DNA from: Aurantiochytrium sp. KH105
Lineage: Eukaryota > Sar > Bigyra > Thraustochytrida > Thraustochytriidae
Reading direction: 5' to 3'
DNA: 64,000 bases
Assembly (NCBI GenBank): GCA_003116975.1
Contig: BGKB01000025.1
Coordinates: 434,001-498,000, forward strand
Under the pieces are notes generated by a model, which worked only from the letters and a program-made list of their open reading frames with translations, had not been told where the DNA came from and did not search any database. Position numbers and translations under genes: made by a program. The stretch's first letter is position 1. Every line of letters begins with the position of its first letter. Below are positions 18,911 through 28,699 of the stretch, one piece after another.

Positions 18911-20905
18911 ATGGCCAAATTTGAAAAGCTGTTTCCGTTTCTTGAGAATCAAGGATGGGCCATGATCGAGGATGGAGACGGTGGCGACTTCCTGTACGTG
19001 CGCCCAACGTATAAGGTCAAGAAGTTTGGTCTCCGGACTGAACATCTTGAAGAGGGTATCGACTATTTCAAGAAGGAAAAAGACGTCGAAACCTGGGTGA
19101 ACGAGCGTGATCACGAACTCTGCGCTTTTGTTGTCTACCAATCGAGCAATGAAATGTCGCCAGAGGGGAAGAAGAAAGAAAAGGAAGAGACTGACGGATT
19201 CACCGACAAGGAAAGTCGCGCTGTAGAAGCCCTGGTTGGTGCAGACATGCTAGACCAAATAAACAACGAATCAAGTTCGGACGCGTGCCGGGCAGCGACG
19301 CCTCTTAGCAGAGCAAGCAGCGCTTGCAAAAGGATGCGCGCGAATGATGGCGTACACAAAAGCTCGAGTCCCTCACGGAGCCCCTTCACGCCACCACCCC
19401 ACCAAACGAACCAAGACGGACTCTTGACGCCCACACGCAAAAGGCCAGCTCATCAAATGCTCGCTGCTACTTCTACAAGCATCACCACCACAACTACAAC
19501 CAACATTACTAGCGAGGTCGATCTATGTGCACCAGGTGAGACGGAATCAATATCGAAAGCGAGTCACGCATCTGAGGTGAGCTCGAGCTCAGAAACTGTC
19601 CGCATTGGCTCCGATCAGGAGTTGCAGCGTCCGCGGTCGAGAACGTCAAGATCCGCATTCGTTTGCAAAGACTTGGACACCCCCGCGCCACTGACGTGGA
19701 CTGATTCTGAAATTGCAAGTATGCTCGACGAATCATCGCAGCATCTGAGCTATTCTGGTTGGAACGTATGGTTGGAGCGGACAGTGACGAGCTTTGGAGG
19801 CTGGCGCGCGCTCGAGTGCTCTTTGATTCGAGAGGGCTCGAATGACTTCCATCGAGCCCTTACAGCGTCTGCCTCAGGACACCAATTTCGAGCCCAGTAT
19901 GGACGCGCGAATTCACACTTGGTACAAACCTGCATTCGAGAGGCCCAAATTACTCGAAAGGACCGGTTCATCGACATCGGCTCTGGCATTGGTCAAGTCG
20001 TCCTTCAGGTCGCTTCATGTGTTGGCTGTCCATCAATTGGCATTGAGCTCCTCCGCGGTCGCCACGACACGGCAAAGAAGCTCGAGGGCCTTCATCGGCA
20101 CTTTGAAAAGGAGTCCAAGATTGCTCTTGGATCCACCTCATTCATTCACGGAGACTTTACAGCGCCAAAATATCGGAAGCTGGTCTCCAAGGCGACCGTC
20201 TTCTTTGTGAATAACGCGCAGGGAACCTTTGGAGTGCGCTGCGTGAAGGCAGGGACGATGACCCTCGATATGCAAGTGGCGGCTCTCGCCCGATCTGTGA
20301 GGCTTGGATCTCGCTTCATCTGCTTCGACCCCATCCACGAGCTGGAAATCGCCGAGCTCTCGCGAGTATTTCGTCGTCGAACTTTTCGCACGTTGCCTTC
20401 TGCGACAGATTGGTCTACGGATTCGCTCGAACTCACCCTGTACGAGAAGATTGCCAACAAGTGGACCTGTTCGCGCTGCACATTTGCCAATGAGCTCCTC
20501 AATGCGGCTGGCGAACCTGTTACCTCTTGCGAAGTTTGTGATGAGGATCCGAATGGAATGCAGAGGGAGAGTTACGTTACGCGACGCCGGACCGCGCCGA
20601 CCCCAATGCAGGATTTGACCGGCCCCAGCGTCAAGCAGCAGTCTTTGACGAAAAAGAATCCTGTCAAGGTCAAGAAAGAAAGACAATTGCCGTCGAAACC
20701 TAAGCCTAAATCACGTCCTCCGATGCCCTCAAAAATTGCTACTATAGGTGCAAGCATGGCTCACTGTTTGCGCACTGCTAGTCCGAGTTCGGAGCGGTCT
20801 TCTTCTTCCATCTCGCCACCTTCATTGGCGAAGGTTGGCAAAACCTGCATCTCCAAGAAGGCCTCGTCTACTGCTGAGCCAGAGGTCATTGTAATCATCG
20901 ATTAA
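18911..20905 (+). CDS. DOT1: DOT1-type histone H3 methyltransferase with RanBP2-like zinc finger
   Basis: A 664-residue protein with a DOT1 fold at about 255-510. The SAM-binding motif DRFIDIGSGIGQVVLQVA is near 350-368, GIELLRGRHDTAKKL follows, then FIHGDFT, and the catalytic-loop motif VFFVNNAQGTFG is near 428-440 (DOT1L has VNN at the same place). DOT1 enzymes methylate H3 lysine 79 in the nucleosome. Immediately after it (about 517-545) is a CSRC...CEVC cysteine pair arrangement preceded by W, like a RanBP2-type zinc finger but with a longer loop. The N-terminal 75 residues form a separate module (GWAMIEDGDG, LYVRPTYKV, GIDYFKKEKDVETWV) that I do not recognise by name. Between the modules lies a disordered Ser/Thr-rich linker with a poly-Thr stretch; the tail is basic. 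The ATG at 18911 is the first in frame. Confidence 0.88.
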   Translation: MAKFEKLFPFLENQGWAMIEDGDGGDFLYVRPTYKVKKFGLRTEHLEEGIDYFKKEKDVETWVNERDHELCAFVVYQSSNEMSPEGKKKEKEETDGFTDKESRAVEALVGADMLDQINNESSSDACRAATPLSRASSACKRMRANDGVHKSSSPSRSPFTPPPHQTNQDGLLTPTRKRPAHQMLAATSTSITTTTTTNITSEVDLCAPGETESISKASHASEVSSSSETVRIGSDQELQRPRSRTSRSAFVCKDLDTPAPLTWTDSEIASMLDESSQHLSYSGWNVWLERTVTSFGGWRALECSLIREGSNDFHRALTASASGHQFRAQYGRANSHLVQTCIREAQITRKDRFIDIGSGIGQVVLQVASCVGCPSIGIELLRGRHDTAKKLEGLHRHFEKESKIALGSTSFIHGDFTAPKYRKLVSKATVFFVNNAQGTFGVRCVKAGTMTLDMQVAALARSVRLGSRFICFDPIHELEIAELSRVFRRRTFRTLPSATDWSTDSLELTLYEKIANKWTCSRCTFANELLNAAGEPVTSCEVCDEDPNGMQRESYVTRRRTAPTPMQDLTGPSVKQQSLTKKNPVKVKKERQLPSKPKPKSRPPMPSKIATIGASMAHCLRTASPSSERSSSSISPPSLAKVGKTCISKKASSTAEPEVIVIID

Positions 20906-21481
20906 AGGCACGACCTCCTTGGAGATCGTTCACTTCTGGTGATTGGTGCTTATTTGCTGTGGTTGATAATGATGAGGATTATCTTCTTCTTCTTCTTCTT
21001 CTTCTTCTACGTCGGTGCCGTTGCCTGATTGTCTGATCCCTACCTTTACGTAAGAAATAATTGAAAAAAAAAGCGTTGATAACCCTGTTGCTGTTACCAT
21101 CACCAGCATCATCCCCATTCGGTTCTCCTCGCAGGTTATAAAGACGCCCCCTCCTTGTGTGTGCGTTTTCACCAGACACGGTGCACACTTTGAAATGCAA
21201 GTTCTCGACGGTTATCATCGTATAACATGAGTGCTTGTGCGAATGAATGAATGAGTGCGTGCGCGCGTGCGTGCGTGCGTGCGGGCGGGTTTAGTGATTC
21301 TTGCCGCCCTCCCGATGTCCATCTCTGGAGACTCTCATTGCAGGCGCGAGGTCTTTGCCGTCACGGAGGCGGCAAACAGATAGCCGACAGGCTCAAGGAG
21401 CACGCGTCAACCGAGACTTCGATCTTGTCAGCAGCCAGACAAAGACTTGGACAGCAAAACCTGAAAGGCGTCACGGCCAGC
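20906..21481. promoter_or_regulatory. Intergenic region upstream of the Mad3-like gene
   Basis: Contains a CTT tract (20983-21007), an A9 run near 21065 and a GTGC repeat (about 21257-21285). A polypyrimidine stretch ending CTCTCATTGCAG at about 21341 looks like a 3' splice site, so the Mad3-like gene may have an intron in its 5' untranslated region. The frame of the Mad3-like gene is open back to an ATG at 21251, an alternative start. Confidence 0.45.
20983..21007. repeat. CTT trinucleotide repeat
   Basis: About eight CTT units between the DOT1 and Mad3-like genes. Confidence 0.85.
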
Positions 21482-24013
21482 ATGCCCGACGTGGAGAATA
21501 GCAACGCCGCCGCCGCGCAGGGCGGCGGCGTGGACGCAGAAGCCTGGGAGCAATGCAAGGAAAACGCAATGCCAATCAAGCGCGGGCGCGACCCGAAAAA
21601 GCTCAAGCCCTTCGGGGCGCAAAGCGAAATCGCAAACCGCAAGGCAAAGCTGGCCCAGGAACAAGAGGCCTTTGAAGAGGCGCTCGCACAAGCCACAAGC
21701 GATGGCCCCATGGAAGACCCTCTAAGCACGTGGATTCGCTACATCAAATGGACGCAAGATAACTTTCCCTCGGGAAGCAATGACCTTCTCTCGTTGCTCG
21801 AAAGGTGCACGCGCGAGTTCAAGGGTGACGAGCGATACAAAAATAATGAAAAGTACCTCAAGGTCTGGATCGGGTATGCTGATTTGCTCACAAATCCATC
21901 GTCAGTCTTCAAGTACCTGCGAGAAAACAAAATTGGCGAGAAGCTCGCGCTCTACTATGTGGCCACAGCCTGGACCGCCGAACGACGGGGCGACTTTCCC
22001 CTCGCGGACAAGGCGTACTCTGTGGGCCTCGAGAAACAAGCCACTCCGGTCGAGTTGCTCAAAAAGCGACATCGTGAATTTCAGCGCCGGATGAGCCGTC
22101 GCTGGCTCGAGCAAGCAGAGCGCGAACGGAACGGTGAGACTGACCCTGAGACCGAAGAGGCCGAGGCCTCCCGTGCAAGGTCCCTGCAGACCATTTCTCG
22201 CAGCGAGGCTGCCTCCATGCATCGTCCTGCTGCTAGCTCTCGACGTGCTGCAGCGGCCAATCCGAATATTTCGGGCCGACCAGGCCTTGGTGTTTCCACT
22301 TCTGGAAACGAGGCCAATGCCCAGGCAGACCGCGCGGGCTCCCGCTTTGCTGTTTTCGAGCAAACGTCCTCTGCTGATCCCTGGCGGAAGGACGACTGGG
22401 GTGACGAAAATCGTGCTTCCGACAGCGCCGCGCGAGATGACGGCCCAGGCTGGAAGCATCTGGCGAGCGTGAGCGACTTGCAAAAGGAAAACGCACTCGA
22501 CCCTGCGCCTTGGACACATCAAGGGTTTGGACCAGGACGTACTGCTCCAGCGCGACGACCTACGCGGGACGAACGAGGCGCTACTGATGGGCAAGACGCT
22601 GACGCAGAACCCAAGTTTGACATTTACGTGGAAGATGGTCCGGGTGGAGTTCGCTCGCCGCGATCCAGCATTGAGGATGGCGCAGGGCTGAAGGTGAGGG
22701 CAAAGGCTGAGAAATCGGAGGCCGAAATGCTCATGAAGAAGCCTCTGCAGAATTTTGACGCCAAAAAACCGCCTCAGACCACACGAACTGTGGAGAAGCC
22801 CTCTCACGCGGCGTCCCCCAAGCCAGAGTCCAGACACAAGCCCGAAAAGTCCAGAGTATCCGAGCCTGAAAGTCCTGGCGATGTGAAGGAGGCCCTCGAC
22901 GTCGCTGATCAGGAAGACATGACCATCAACACGAGACTTGCGCTGGACGATATGTTTGAGATGTTCGGGTCCCCGAGCATGAAGCGCGTGTCTGCCGAGG
23001 GCAAGTCTACGAACAAGAGCAACAACGACAGTGAGGATGGAGACAACAACACAGAAAAGGCCCGTGATGCGATGGCAGAGAGCTTTCACGAGCTGCATGA
23101 TGAGGACGACCAAAGACAAGAAGTCAAGGCCCGCGGTACTGGAGAGGAGACATTGAGTGGCAGAACTGGTTCCGCCCCATTTTCGATTTTTGGCGCTGAA
23201 GATTCGCCCGCACTCAAAGGTTCTTCAAAGCACCACAAAGAGGTGGCTGCCGAACCTGTGCGCAAAGCGTTCTCTATCTTTGATGATGATGCACATGTAA
23301 AGGGTGATACCGAGAGCACAGCCGGAGTTAATGATGCGCCCTCTCCAAAGGCACGCCGTCCGTTTTCAATTTTCGGTGACGCAGGTGGAGAGAGCGCTGC
23401 CAGTGGTGACGAGGAAGAGGGCAAGTCTCGCACTTCGGAACGCAAACCATTTTCGATTTTTGGAGACAGCGCATCATCGCACGAGGATGCTCAAGACCCC
23501 GAAATGCTTGATGGTGCGGACGCATCGCGGCCAAGTAAGCCATTCTCAATCTTTGGAAGCGATGAAGATGATTCGAGGCACGAGGAAAAAGTCCAGCGAC
23601 CAAACAAACCGTTTTCAATTTTCGGGGACAGCACGTCAGCGGATTCAGTCGCAGATGCTGATTTCCAGCCTACAAGCAAAAGCACATTCAGAACAAACAA
23701 GCCTTTCTCGATCTTTGGCGGCGAAGAAGCTGGTCTAGAGGAGCAGGAGGGGGAGGATCAGGAAGCGTCGGCGTCTCGGCCGACAAAGCCATTCTCCATT
23801 TTTGGCGACAGCGACATGGCCAGCGAAAAGCTGGAGCAGGATCCGCCAAGGTCTCGGAAACCCTTTGCCATCTTTAGCGAGGCTGAAGACGAGGACGCTG
23901 ACGAGGGTAACGGCGATGTGTCCACTCTCTCATTTGCGCCTTTGGAAGCCATCTTGGAGTCAACTGGCGAGGCTGACGAATCTGTGAATTCATCGATGTC
24001 CAGGCATCACTAA
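21482..24013 (+). CDS. MAD3: Mad3/BubR1-like spindle checkpoint protein with ABBA-motif array
   Basis: An 843-residue protein. A first KEN box lies at 26-28 in the context CKENAMPIKRGRD, the classical KEN1 setting of Mad3/BubR1. The Mad3/Bub1 TPR-like homology domain follows at about 45-205 (DPLSTWIRYIKWTQDNFP, then KYLKVWIGYADL). A second KEN is at 335-337, flanked by ABBA-like FAVFEQ at 289 and FDIYVE at 379, so an ABBA-KEN-ABBA cassette is present. There is no kinase domain, so this is the Mad3-type form. Residues 567-800 carry nine further copies of a PFSIFGD-type motif; six fit the ABBA consensus F-x-[ILV]-[FY]-x-[DE] exactly, and three have the acidic residue one or two positions later. 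In the family, KEN1 binds Cdc20 in the mitotic checkpoint complex, and KEN2 with its ABBA motifs engages the second Cdc20 on APC/C. The start at 21482 puts KEN1 near the N-terminus, as is usual; the frame is open upstream to 21251. Confidence 0.88.
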   Translation: MPDVENSNAAAAQGGGVDAEAWEQCKENAMPIKRGRDPKKLKPFGAQSEIANRKAKLAQEQEAFEEALAQATSDGPMEDPLSTWIRYIKWTQDNFPSGSNDLLSLLERCTREFKGDERYKNNEKYLKVWIGYADLLTNPSSVFKYLRENKIGEKLALYYVATAWTAERRGDFPLADKAYSVGLEKQATPVELLKKRHREFQRRMSRRWLEQAERERNGETDPETEEAEASRARSLQTISRSEAASMHRPAASSRRAAAANPNISGRPGLGVSTSGNEANAQADRAGSRFAVFEQTSSADPWRKDDWGDENRASDSAARDDGPGWKHLASVSDLQKENALDPAPWTHQGFGPGRTAPARRPTRDERGATDGQDADAEPKFDIYVEDGPGGVRSPRSSIEDGAGLKVRAKAEKSEAEMLMKKPLQNFDAKKPPQTTRTVEKPSHAASPKPESRHKPEKSRVSEPESPGDVKEALDVADQEDMTINTRLALDDMFEMFGSPSMKRVSAEGKSTNKSNNDSEDGDNNTEKARDAMAESFHELHDEDDQRQEVKARGTGEETLSGRTGSAPFSIFGAEDSPALKGSSKHHKEVAAEPVRKAFSIFDDDAHVKGDTESTAGVNDAPSPKARRPFSIFGDAGGESAASGDEEEGKSRTSERKPFSIFGDSASSHEDAQDPEMLDGADASRPSKPFSIFGSDEDDSRHEEKVQRPNKPFSIFGDSTSADSVADADFQPTSKSTFRTNKPFSIFGGEEAGLEEQEGEDQEASASRPTKPFSIFGDSDMASEKLEQDPPRSRKPFAIFSEAEDEDADEGNGDVSTLSFAPLEAILESTGEADESVNSSMSRHH

Positions 24014-24512
24014 GAAAGGAAACGAAGAGAGAGAGAGAGAGAGAGAGTAAAGAATGAAAGAGTCTCTTCTCTTTTTGGAGAAATTGCGTCCGAGGTCGTA
24101 AGTGCCTGAATGCACTGCATTTGTAGCTCAAGCTCATTTTCAAAAAACAAAACAAAAACCTCACGAATTTCATACTATTATGTGAGGCAAGCCTGATTGC
24201 GAAAGAGTCGAGAAAAGGGTCTGCTTGGCCAAATCTAAATTTTGGGTGTACCAAACAACACTTGTCGAATACTACGATCTTGGCTGCAGCCCTTGGTATA
24301 GCCCCACTGTCACCCCAGCATATGCGTTTCCCATCTTCTTTCTATATCCTGGTGACAGATCGTCAGTCACGTGTGCTGCGAAGTCTTCATTCTCCTAACG
24401 TAAGATTTTGTTATCCTGTCCATGAATAGAAAAAAAAGACAGCCTTTCGTGCACGACACAGGGAGCAAAGGGCCGATGAAGGAGGTGGGATGGACACCAA
24501 AAAGTATGCACT
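24014..24512. other. Convergent 3' intergenic region
   Basis: The region between the ends of the Mad3-like and sideroflexin genes. It holds an AG dinucleotide tract (24028-24047) and an A-rich stretch near 24140-24160. No gene is seen. Confidence 0.6.
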
Positions 24513-25427
24513 TTACAGACCCTTGTTAAAAAAGACTCTTTCCGCTCGCGTGTGAAGCGTAGGTTCGAGGAGCGACGTGGACACGGTCATTTGCTGGTGA
24601 AAGAGCCCAAAGGTCACCGGGACGGCAAGCTGGATCATGAGGCCGACGGTACAAAGCATTACAGGAACGCGCAAAAAGGGTGCATGACGAGCGATTGGGC
24701 CCTCCAGGGCATCCATGATGAGTGGCGAGCCAACAAGAATAGGAAAGGCTGCAGCGACGCGAGCGACGATACAGGATCCTGTGGCCATCAGGCCTGCGCG
24801 ACGGCTGGTGCCCACATGGTCACCGGAAGCTGCGTCAAAGACGTCGATGCCGCGCAAGAACTCTGACTTTCGCATGATGGAAAGATTGAAGGTGTCCGCT
24901 GCGGCCACAGCGCAAAAGGGCGCAAATTTGCGCAGCTGTGGAAATCTTCCGCTTGTAAGAAAGAGGGCTACGCCGACCGAAGAGGCCGTGGCTGCGAGGT
25001 ACGCCATGACGCGTTGCGAAAAGGATTCCTCATTCGTCGTATTGCGGTTTGCGTGGTAGTGGAGAGCATTGTACGATTGGTTGAGCCATTGCGCGAAGAT
25101 AGTTTGCATGGGCGTCCAGGCGCTGAGCATGACGGCGTCGAGAATCATATTCATGGGCACGACTGTGCTGAGCCGTAGAGGCGCAAAGATCGCCTCGTGG
25201 GTCTGTGGGTGAATGACGGCATCGCGCATGCGCTCGAGCTCGGCGTGCCGCAAGCGTTCGCTCTCTTTGAGCTCGCGCGTCTCTGCAAGATCGTCAAGGA
25301 CTTTGAGCTCGTGCATGGCACACGTTGCCTCGTTGGCGGTCACAAAGGCAAGCCTCACGTCGAGCATGAAGAAAATCCTTGCCACGCGCTGCCAGTCTGT
25401 GCCGCGGCTCGTCCGGACTCGTCTCAT
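24513..25427 (-). CDS. Sideroflexin (mitochondrial amino-acid carrier)
   Basis: A 304-residue protein of the sideroflexin/SFXN family (usual length about 320). Recognisable pieces are an N-terminal amphipathic segment ending RIFFMLDVRLAFV, the HPQTHEAIFAPLRLSTVVP segment (family HPDTGE and R-x-S-x-x-VP), MQTIFAQWLNQSYNALHYHANRN (family FWQWxNQSxNAxxNYxNRN), and several hydrophobic helices at about 140-160, 215-235 and 255-280. SFXN1/3 carry serine into mitochondria for one-carbon metabolism; the substrate here is inferred only at family level. ATG at 25427 is the first in this frame; the conserved part begins within 12 residues of it, so the N-terminus may be slightly short. It diverges from the MORN gene. 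Confidence 0.88.
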   Translation of the reverse strand: MRRVRTSRGTDWQRVARIFFMLDVRLAFVTANEATCAMHELKVLDDLAETRELKESERLRHAELERMRDAVIHPQTHEAIFAPLRLSTVVPMNMILDAVMLSAWTPMQTIFAQWLNQSYNALHYHANRNTTNEESFSQRVMAYLAATASSVGVALFLTSGRFPQLRKFAPFCAVAAADTFNLSIMRKSEFLRGIDVFDAASGDHVGTSRRAGLMATGSCIVARVAAAFPILVGSPLIMDALEGPIARHAPFLRVPVMLCTVGLMIQLAVPVTFGLFHQQMTVSTSLLEPTLHTRAERVFFNKGL

Positions 25428-26005
25428 CAGTGGGCTGGACTGTTTCGTGAGGCGCGGCCATTAAAATCTCACGTACAGGTATCATGTTCCCGCCGTCGCG
25501 GCTGGGACCCTGCGCGCTCCGCCGGTGGCACCGGCGCGGGGGACCCCTCCATGGCTGCGTGCGTTTGTGCGTTTGTGCGTTTGTGCGTTTGATTTCGACC
25601 TGAGCTGAGCTGTGAGTGAAATGTCACCTCATCAAGCTTGACCTGAAGAGAGGTGGTCGGTCGAAATCAGCCCGCGCAGCTAATGCCAGCGTCAGCCTTG
25701 CACGACATTGCGCAGAGCTTGCCGTGGCGATCGATCAGGGCTTCGAGTTGCTTGTTCGAGCAGCCAGCCAGCGCGGGTCCCAGGAATTCTCAAAGTAATT
25801 CTCGAGCAGCCGGGCCTTGGTCGTACGTGCTTGTGCGCCGTTTCATTCACTCGTCACGCGTCTTTCGTTCTCAGGCAGCAAGCAAGCAAGCAAGCAAGCA
25901 AGGCCAAAGACGTCGAGCAGCGCCGCGCAGAGCAGAGCAGAGCAGAGCAGAACGGCAGCGGCCGAGCAGACGGAGCTTGCGCGCGGCGGCGGCGGCGGCG
26001 GGGCC
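25428..26005. promoter_or_regulatory. Divergent promoter region of sideroflexin and MORN genes
   Basis: Contains four copies of an 8-bp GCGTTTGT unit (25560-25591), a CAAG repeat (25878-25901) and a CAGAG repeat (25927-25949). The last 134 nt before the MORN start contain three T on the sense strand. Confidence 0.5.
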
Positions 26006-28699
26006 ATGCGGCGCACGCGCGCGGGCGCGGAGGTCTCGGCGCGGCGCGATGGGCTCGGCGGCGCGCATGCGGGCGAGGTGGGGCGCGAGGGCAGGTGGGA
26101 TGGCGTGGGCGCGGCGCGGCTGGGGCGCGAGCGCGCGCTGTACCGCGGGGAGTGGCGGCGCGGGGCGCGCGAGGGCGTGGGCGCGCTGGAGCAGGAGACC
26201 ACGGGCGTGCGCTTCGAAGGCGCCTTCAAGGGAGACGCCGCGTGCGGCCCCGGCCGCAAACTGTGGCCCTCGGGGGCCTCCTTCGTGGGCGACTTTGACG
26301 TGCGCGGCGCGCCGAGCGGACGCGGCATGTACCAGAATCTTGCCGGAGACACCACGTGCGGGGAGTTCTCCGAGGGCAGGTGCAATGGCCTGGGGAAAAC
26401 CTTTTTTGTCAATGGCGACTGCTACGTCGGCGCCTTCAAAGACGGCAAACCGCACGGGCTCGGGGAGAAAACGATCGAGGGCGTGAGCACGAGCGCTGGC
26501 CCCAAGCGAGGCGAATGGGTCTCTGGAGCGCTCTCTGCGCTGCGGGACGACCAGGACGCCGAGCTCTGTGGTGTGATTGAGGCCGCAGAAGCCGCGGCAG
26601 AAGGTGCAATGGCTTCTTGCGAAGAGATTCAGCAGGGGCTCCTCATGCGCGTCCGCGATGTAACGCTTCAAGCCAACGCGTTGTGTGTCGCTGCAAGGGA
26701 AGAGCTCGGCCTCGACGTGGATGACTATCTGTACGAGGCTTGCAAGCGTGCTCCCAAGGCCGGGGTCGCGCAAACGCAAACGCAAGTCCAGACCCAGCGT
26801 GACTCGATCGAAGACCCCGCCGCTTTATCGCCGGCCGCCACGAGGACGACCCGTGAGAACACGAGCGAGAATGGGACCGGTAGCAATCGAAGAAAGATTG
26901 CCTCGCCTTTGCACGGCAGCCCGACGCGTGTGCCTCGACGCCCTGCGCCGCGGCCACCACCTGACGATGATGGCGCTGCGAGCGAAACCATGTCATTTGC
27001 CACGGCAACCTGGCAAGAAAGCATTGCGGATGGTGGCGATGCAGGTGAGATTGATGATGATGGCGATCACGCAAGCGAAAGGAAGACGAACTCATTGCCA
27101 TCGCACCAGCACCAGCACCAGCACCAGCGCCACCACCGACATGGCAAGCGAGACCATGAGTGGGACTCCGTCTCGATGAGCCAGAGATCGTCGCTCTCAT
27201 CGCAGGGCGGAGGGGAAGAAGGGGAACATGATGAGGATGATGATGATTACAATGATCACGACGACGACAACGACAATCGCGGCGACCCTACCAGGAATGG
27301 TGGAGAAGCCTACGCTGGCAGCGAAGCTGATCTCGAGAGTCTGCCAGCGGCGCCGGCAGTGCCGCGTGCGCCTTCGAACCCAGAGGCGCATGCCGCCATG
27401 CAGGCATCGCTTTCTCGCCTTCGTAAAAAGGGAGGTTCGTATCTCCCAAGTCCCTTTGCTGCTGCAACGAAACGCAAAAATCATCACGGGACTGGATCCT
27501 CGGGAAAGGGCAATTTCGAGGATCTTGAGGGTACAGACAGCGACGAAGACGACGAAGATGGCGAATACGACGAATATAGTGTCGGGGGCCCTCGTCGGCC
27601 CGGTTCAGCGCCTGCTTTGGCCGGGAGCAAGCTGTTGTCGATTCGGGATTTCATCTCGAGCAAGTTTGCGGGCCAAATGCGTCTGAAGACAACAGGCGCC
27701 AACCAACAAGGTGAAGACGAGAATGAGGCAGCCACAGCAGCAGCAACATCAGCCTGGACGCAAGCTTTGAAAGACGCTGGTGTCCAGGGCCGCAGTTATG
27801 ACGGCGAAGACGACGGGGATATGGTGCTGAGCGCACGGCAATATGCCTTGCTGTGGAAGAGCTTGAATCCTGCGCGCGGGAGCTCAGGCCCAGGTCCAGC
27901 CGCCATGTCGATGCGTGAACTTGCTGCCGGATTTGAAGCCGGAGGCTGGGACGTGGACGATGCAGACGCGCATGCTGCAGTGCCGCCTCGATATGACAAA
28001 AACAGAGCTCATTCATATGGGCCAGAGGATAAGGCAAAGGAGAAAGAGGAAGATGAGGAGGAGGAGGGTAATGATTTCATTACGAACAACGACAATGCAA
28101 GGGACGAGCACAGACCGCTAGTTGGGGGTGACTTGCACCGAGAAACGTCGTCCATGTATGAAAGCTCGCATCAAGGTCGCGGGGACCGTGCGTCGATCGG
28201 AGGTGCCTCGTCGCTAGACCCACGAGAGTTGCGTCCTCCAATGCACCCGCCGCCGCCGCCGACAGTGTCCACGTTAGCATCTGAGCGTGGCGACACGCAG
28301 AGCGATTCTGGAACGACCATGTCGTATCTGGCCCCGCCATCGCATCCACCACCAAGTGTGGCAGGTTCCGAGATGACTTGGGACTCTGACGCCCTGGGCA
28401 CAGGTTTACGAAATGGACATGGGCAAGGTCAAGAACACGGACGTGGGCATAGACTTCTCGATGTTGGAGAAGAGCGATTGCCGAGAACGCCGTCTCCGCG
28501 AGCGCGGAACCGCATGGCGCACCGGGCGAAATCCAGCAGTACTTTGCGAGCCAAGGTTCCGCCGCAACGACCCAAGACTGCGCCGCCGCTCGCGCCGTTG
28601 CGGCCTCCATATCCGCCTCGGCGTCCGCCTCTACCACCATCAGACCCGCACGCGCCACGCCCGCCTGCGCGTCCGCCGCTACCGCCCGTCGGTCTTTAA
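26006..28699 (+). CDS. MORN-repeat protein with long disordered tail
   Basis: An 897-residue protein. The N-terminal part (about 35-165) has four to five degenerate MORN repeats, recognisable from the YRGEWRRGAREGVG, FEGAFKGDAACGPGRKLWP, FVGDFDVRGAPSGRGMYQ, CGEFSEGRCNGLGKTFF and YVGAFKDGKPHGLGEKTI blocks. MORN repeats make elongated beta scaffolds that often bind phospholipid membranes or dimerise. A short helical segment (180-240) follows, and the remaining 650 residues are largely disordered: acidic Asp/Glu runs, a His/Gln stretch near 365-380, and a proline/arginine-rich C-terminus. I see no enzymatic domain. The frame is open upstream to 25817, but the peptide there is repeat-derived; ATG 26006 is the first credible start. 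Confidence 0.78.
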   Translation: MRRTRAGAEVSARRDGLGGAHAGEVGREGRWDGVGAARLGRERALYRGEWRRGAREGVGALEQETTGVRFEGAFKGDAACGPGRKLWPSGASFVGDFDVRGAPSGRGMYQNLAGDTTCGEFSEGRCNGLGKTFFVNGDCYVGAFKDGKPHGLGEKTIEGVSTSAGPKRGEWVSGALSALRDDQDAELCGVIEAAEAAAEGAMASCEEIQQGLLMRVRDVTLQANALCVAAREELGLDVDDYLYEACKRAPKAGVAQTQTQVQTQRDSIEDPAALSPAATRTTRENTSENGTGSNRRKIASPLHGSPTRVPRRPAPRPPPDDDGAASETMSFATATWQESIADGGDAGEIDDDGDHASERKTNSLPSHQHQHQHQRHHRHGKRDHEWDSVSMSQRSSLSSQGGGEEGEHDEDDDDYNDHDDDNDNRGDPTRNGGEAYAGSEADLESLPAAPAVPRAPSNPEAHAAMQASLSRLRKKGGSYLPSPFAAATKRKNHHGTGSSGKGNFEDLEGTDSDEDDEDGEYDEYSVGGPRRPGSAPALAGSKLLSIRDFISSKFAGQMRLKTTGANQQGEDENEAATAAATSAWTQALKDAGVQGRSYDGEDDGDMVLSARQYALLWKSLNPARGSSGPGPAAMSMRELAAGFEAGGWDVDDADAHAAVPPRYDKNRAHSYGPEDKAKEKEEDEEEEGNDFITNNDNARDEHRPLVGGDLHRETSSMYESSHQGRGDRASIGGASSLDPRELRPPMHPPPPPTVSTLASERGDTQSDSGTTMSYLAPPSHPPPSVAGSEMTWDSDALGTGLRNGHGQGQEHGRGHRLLDVGEERLPRTPSPRARNRMAHRAKSSSTLRAKVPPQRPKTAPPLAPLRPPYPPRRPPLPPSDPHAPRPPARPPLPPVGL

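Noticed and set aside
25294-25485. Alternative N-terminus for sideroflexin in another frame (starting MAAPHETVQ)
   Set aside because: The family-conserved RIFFMLDVRL segment is in the 24513-25427 frame, not this one.
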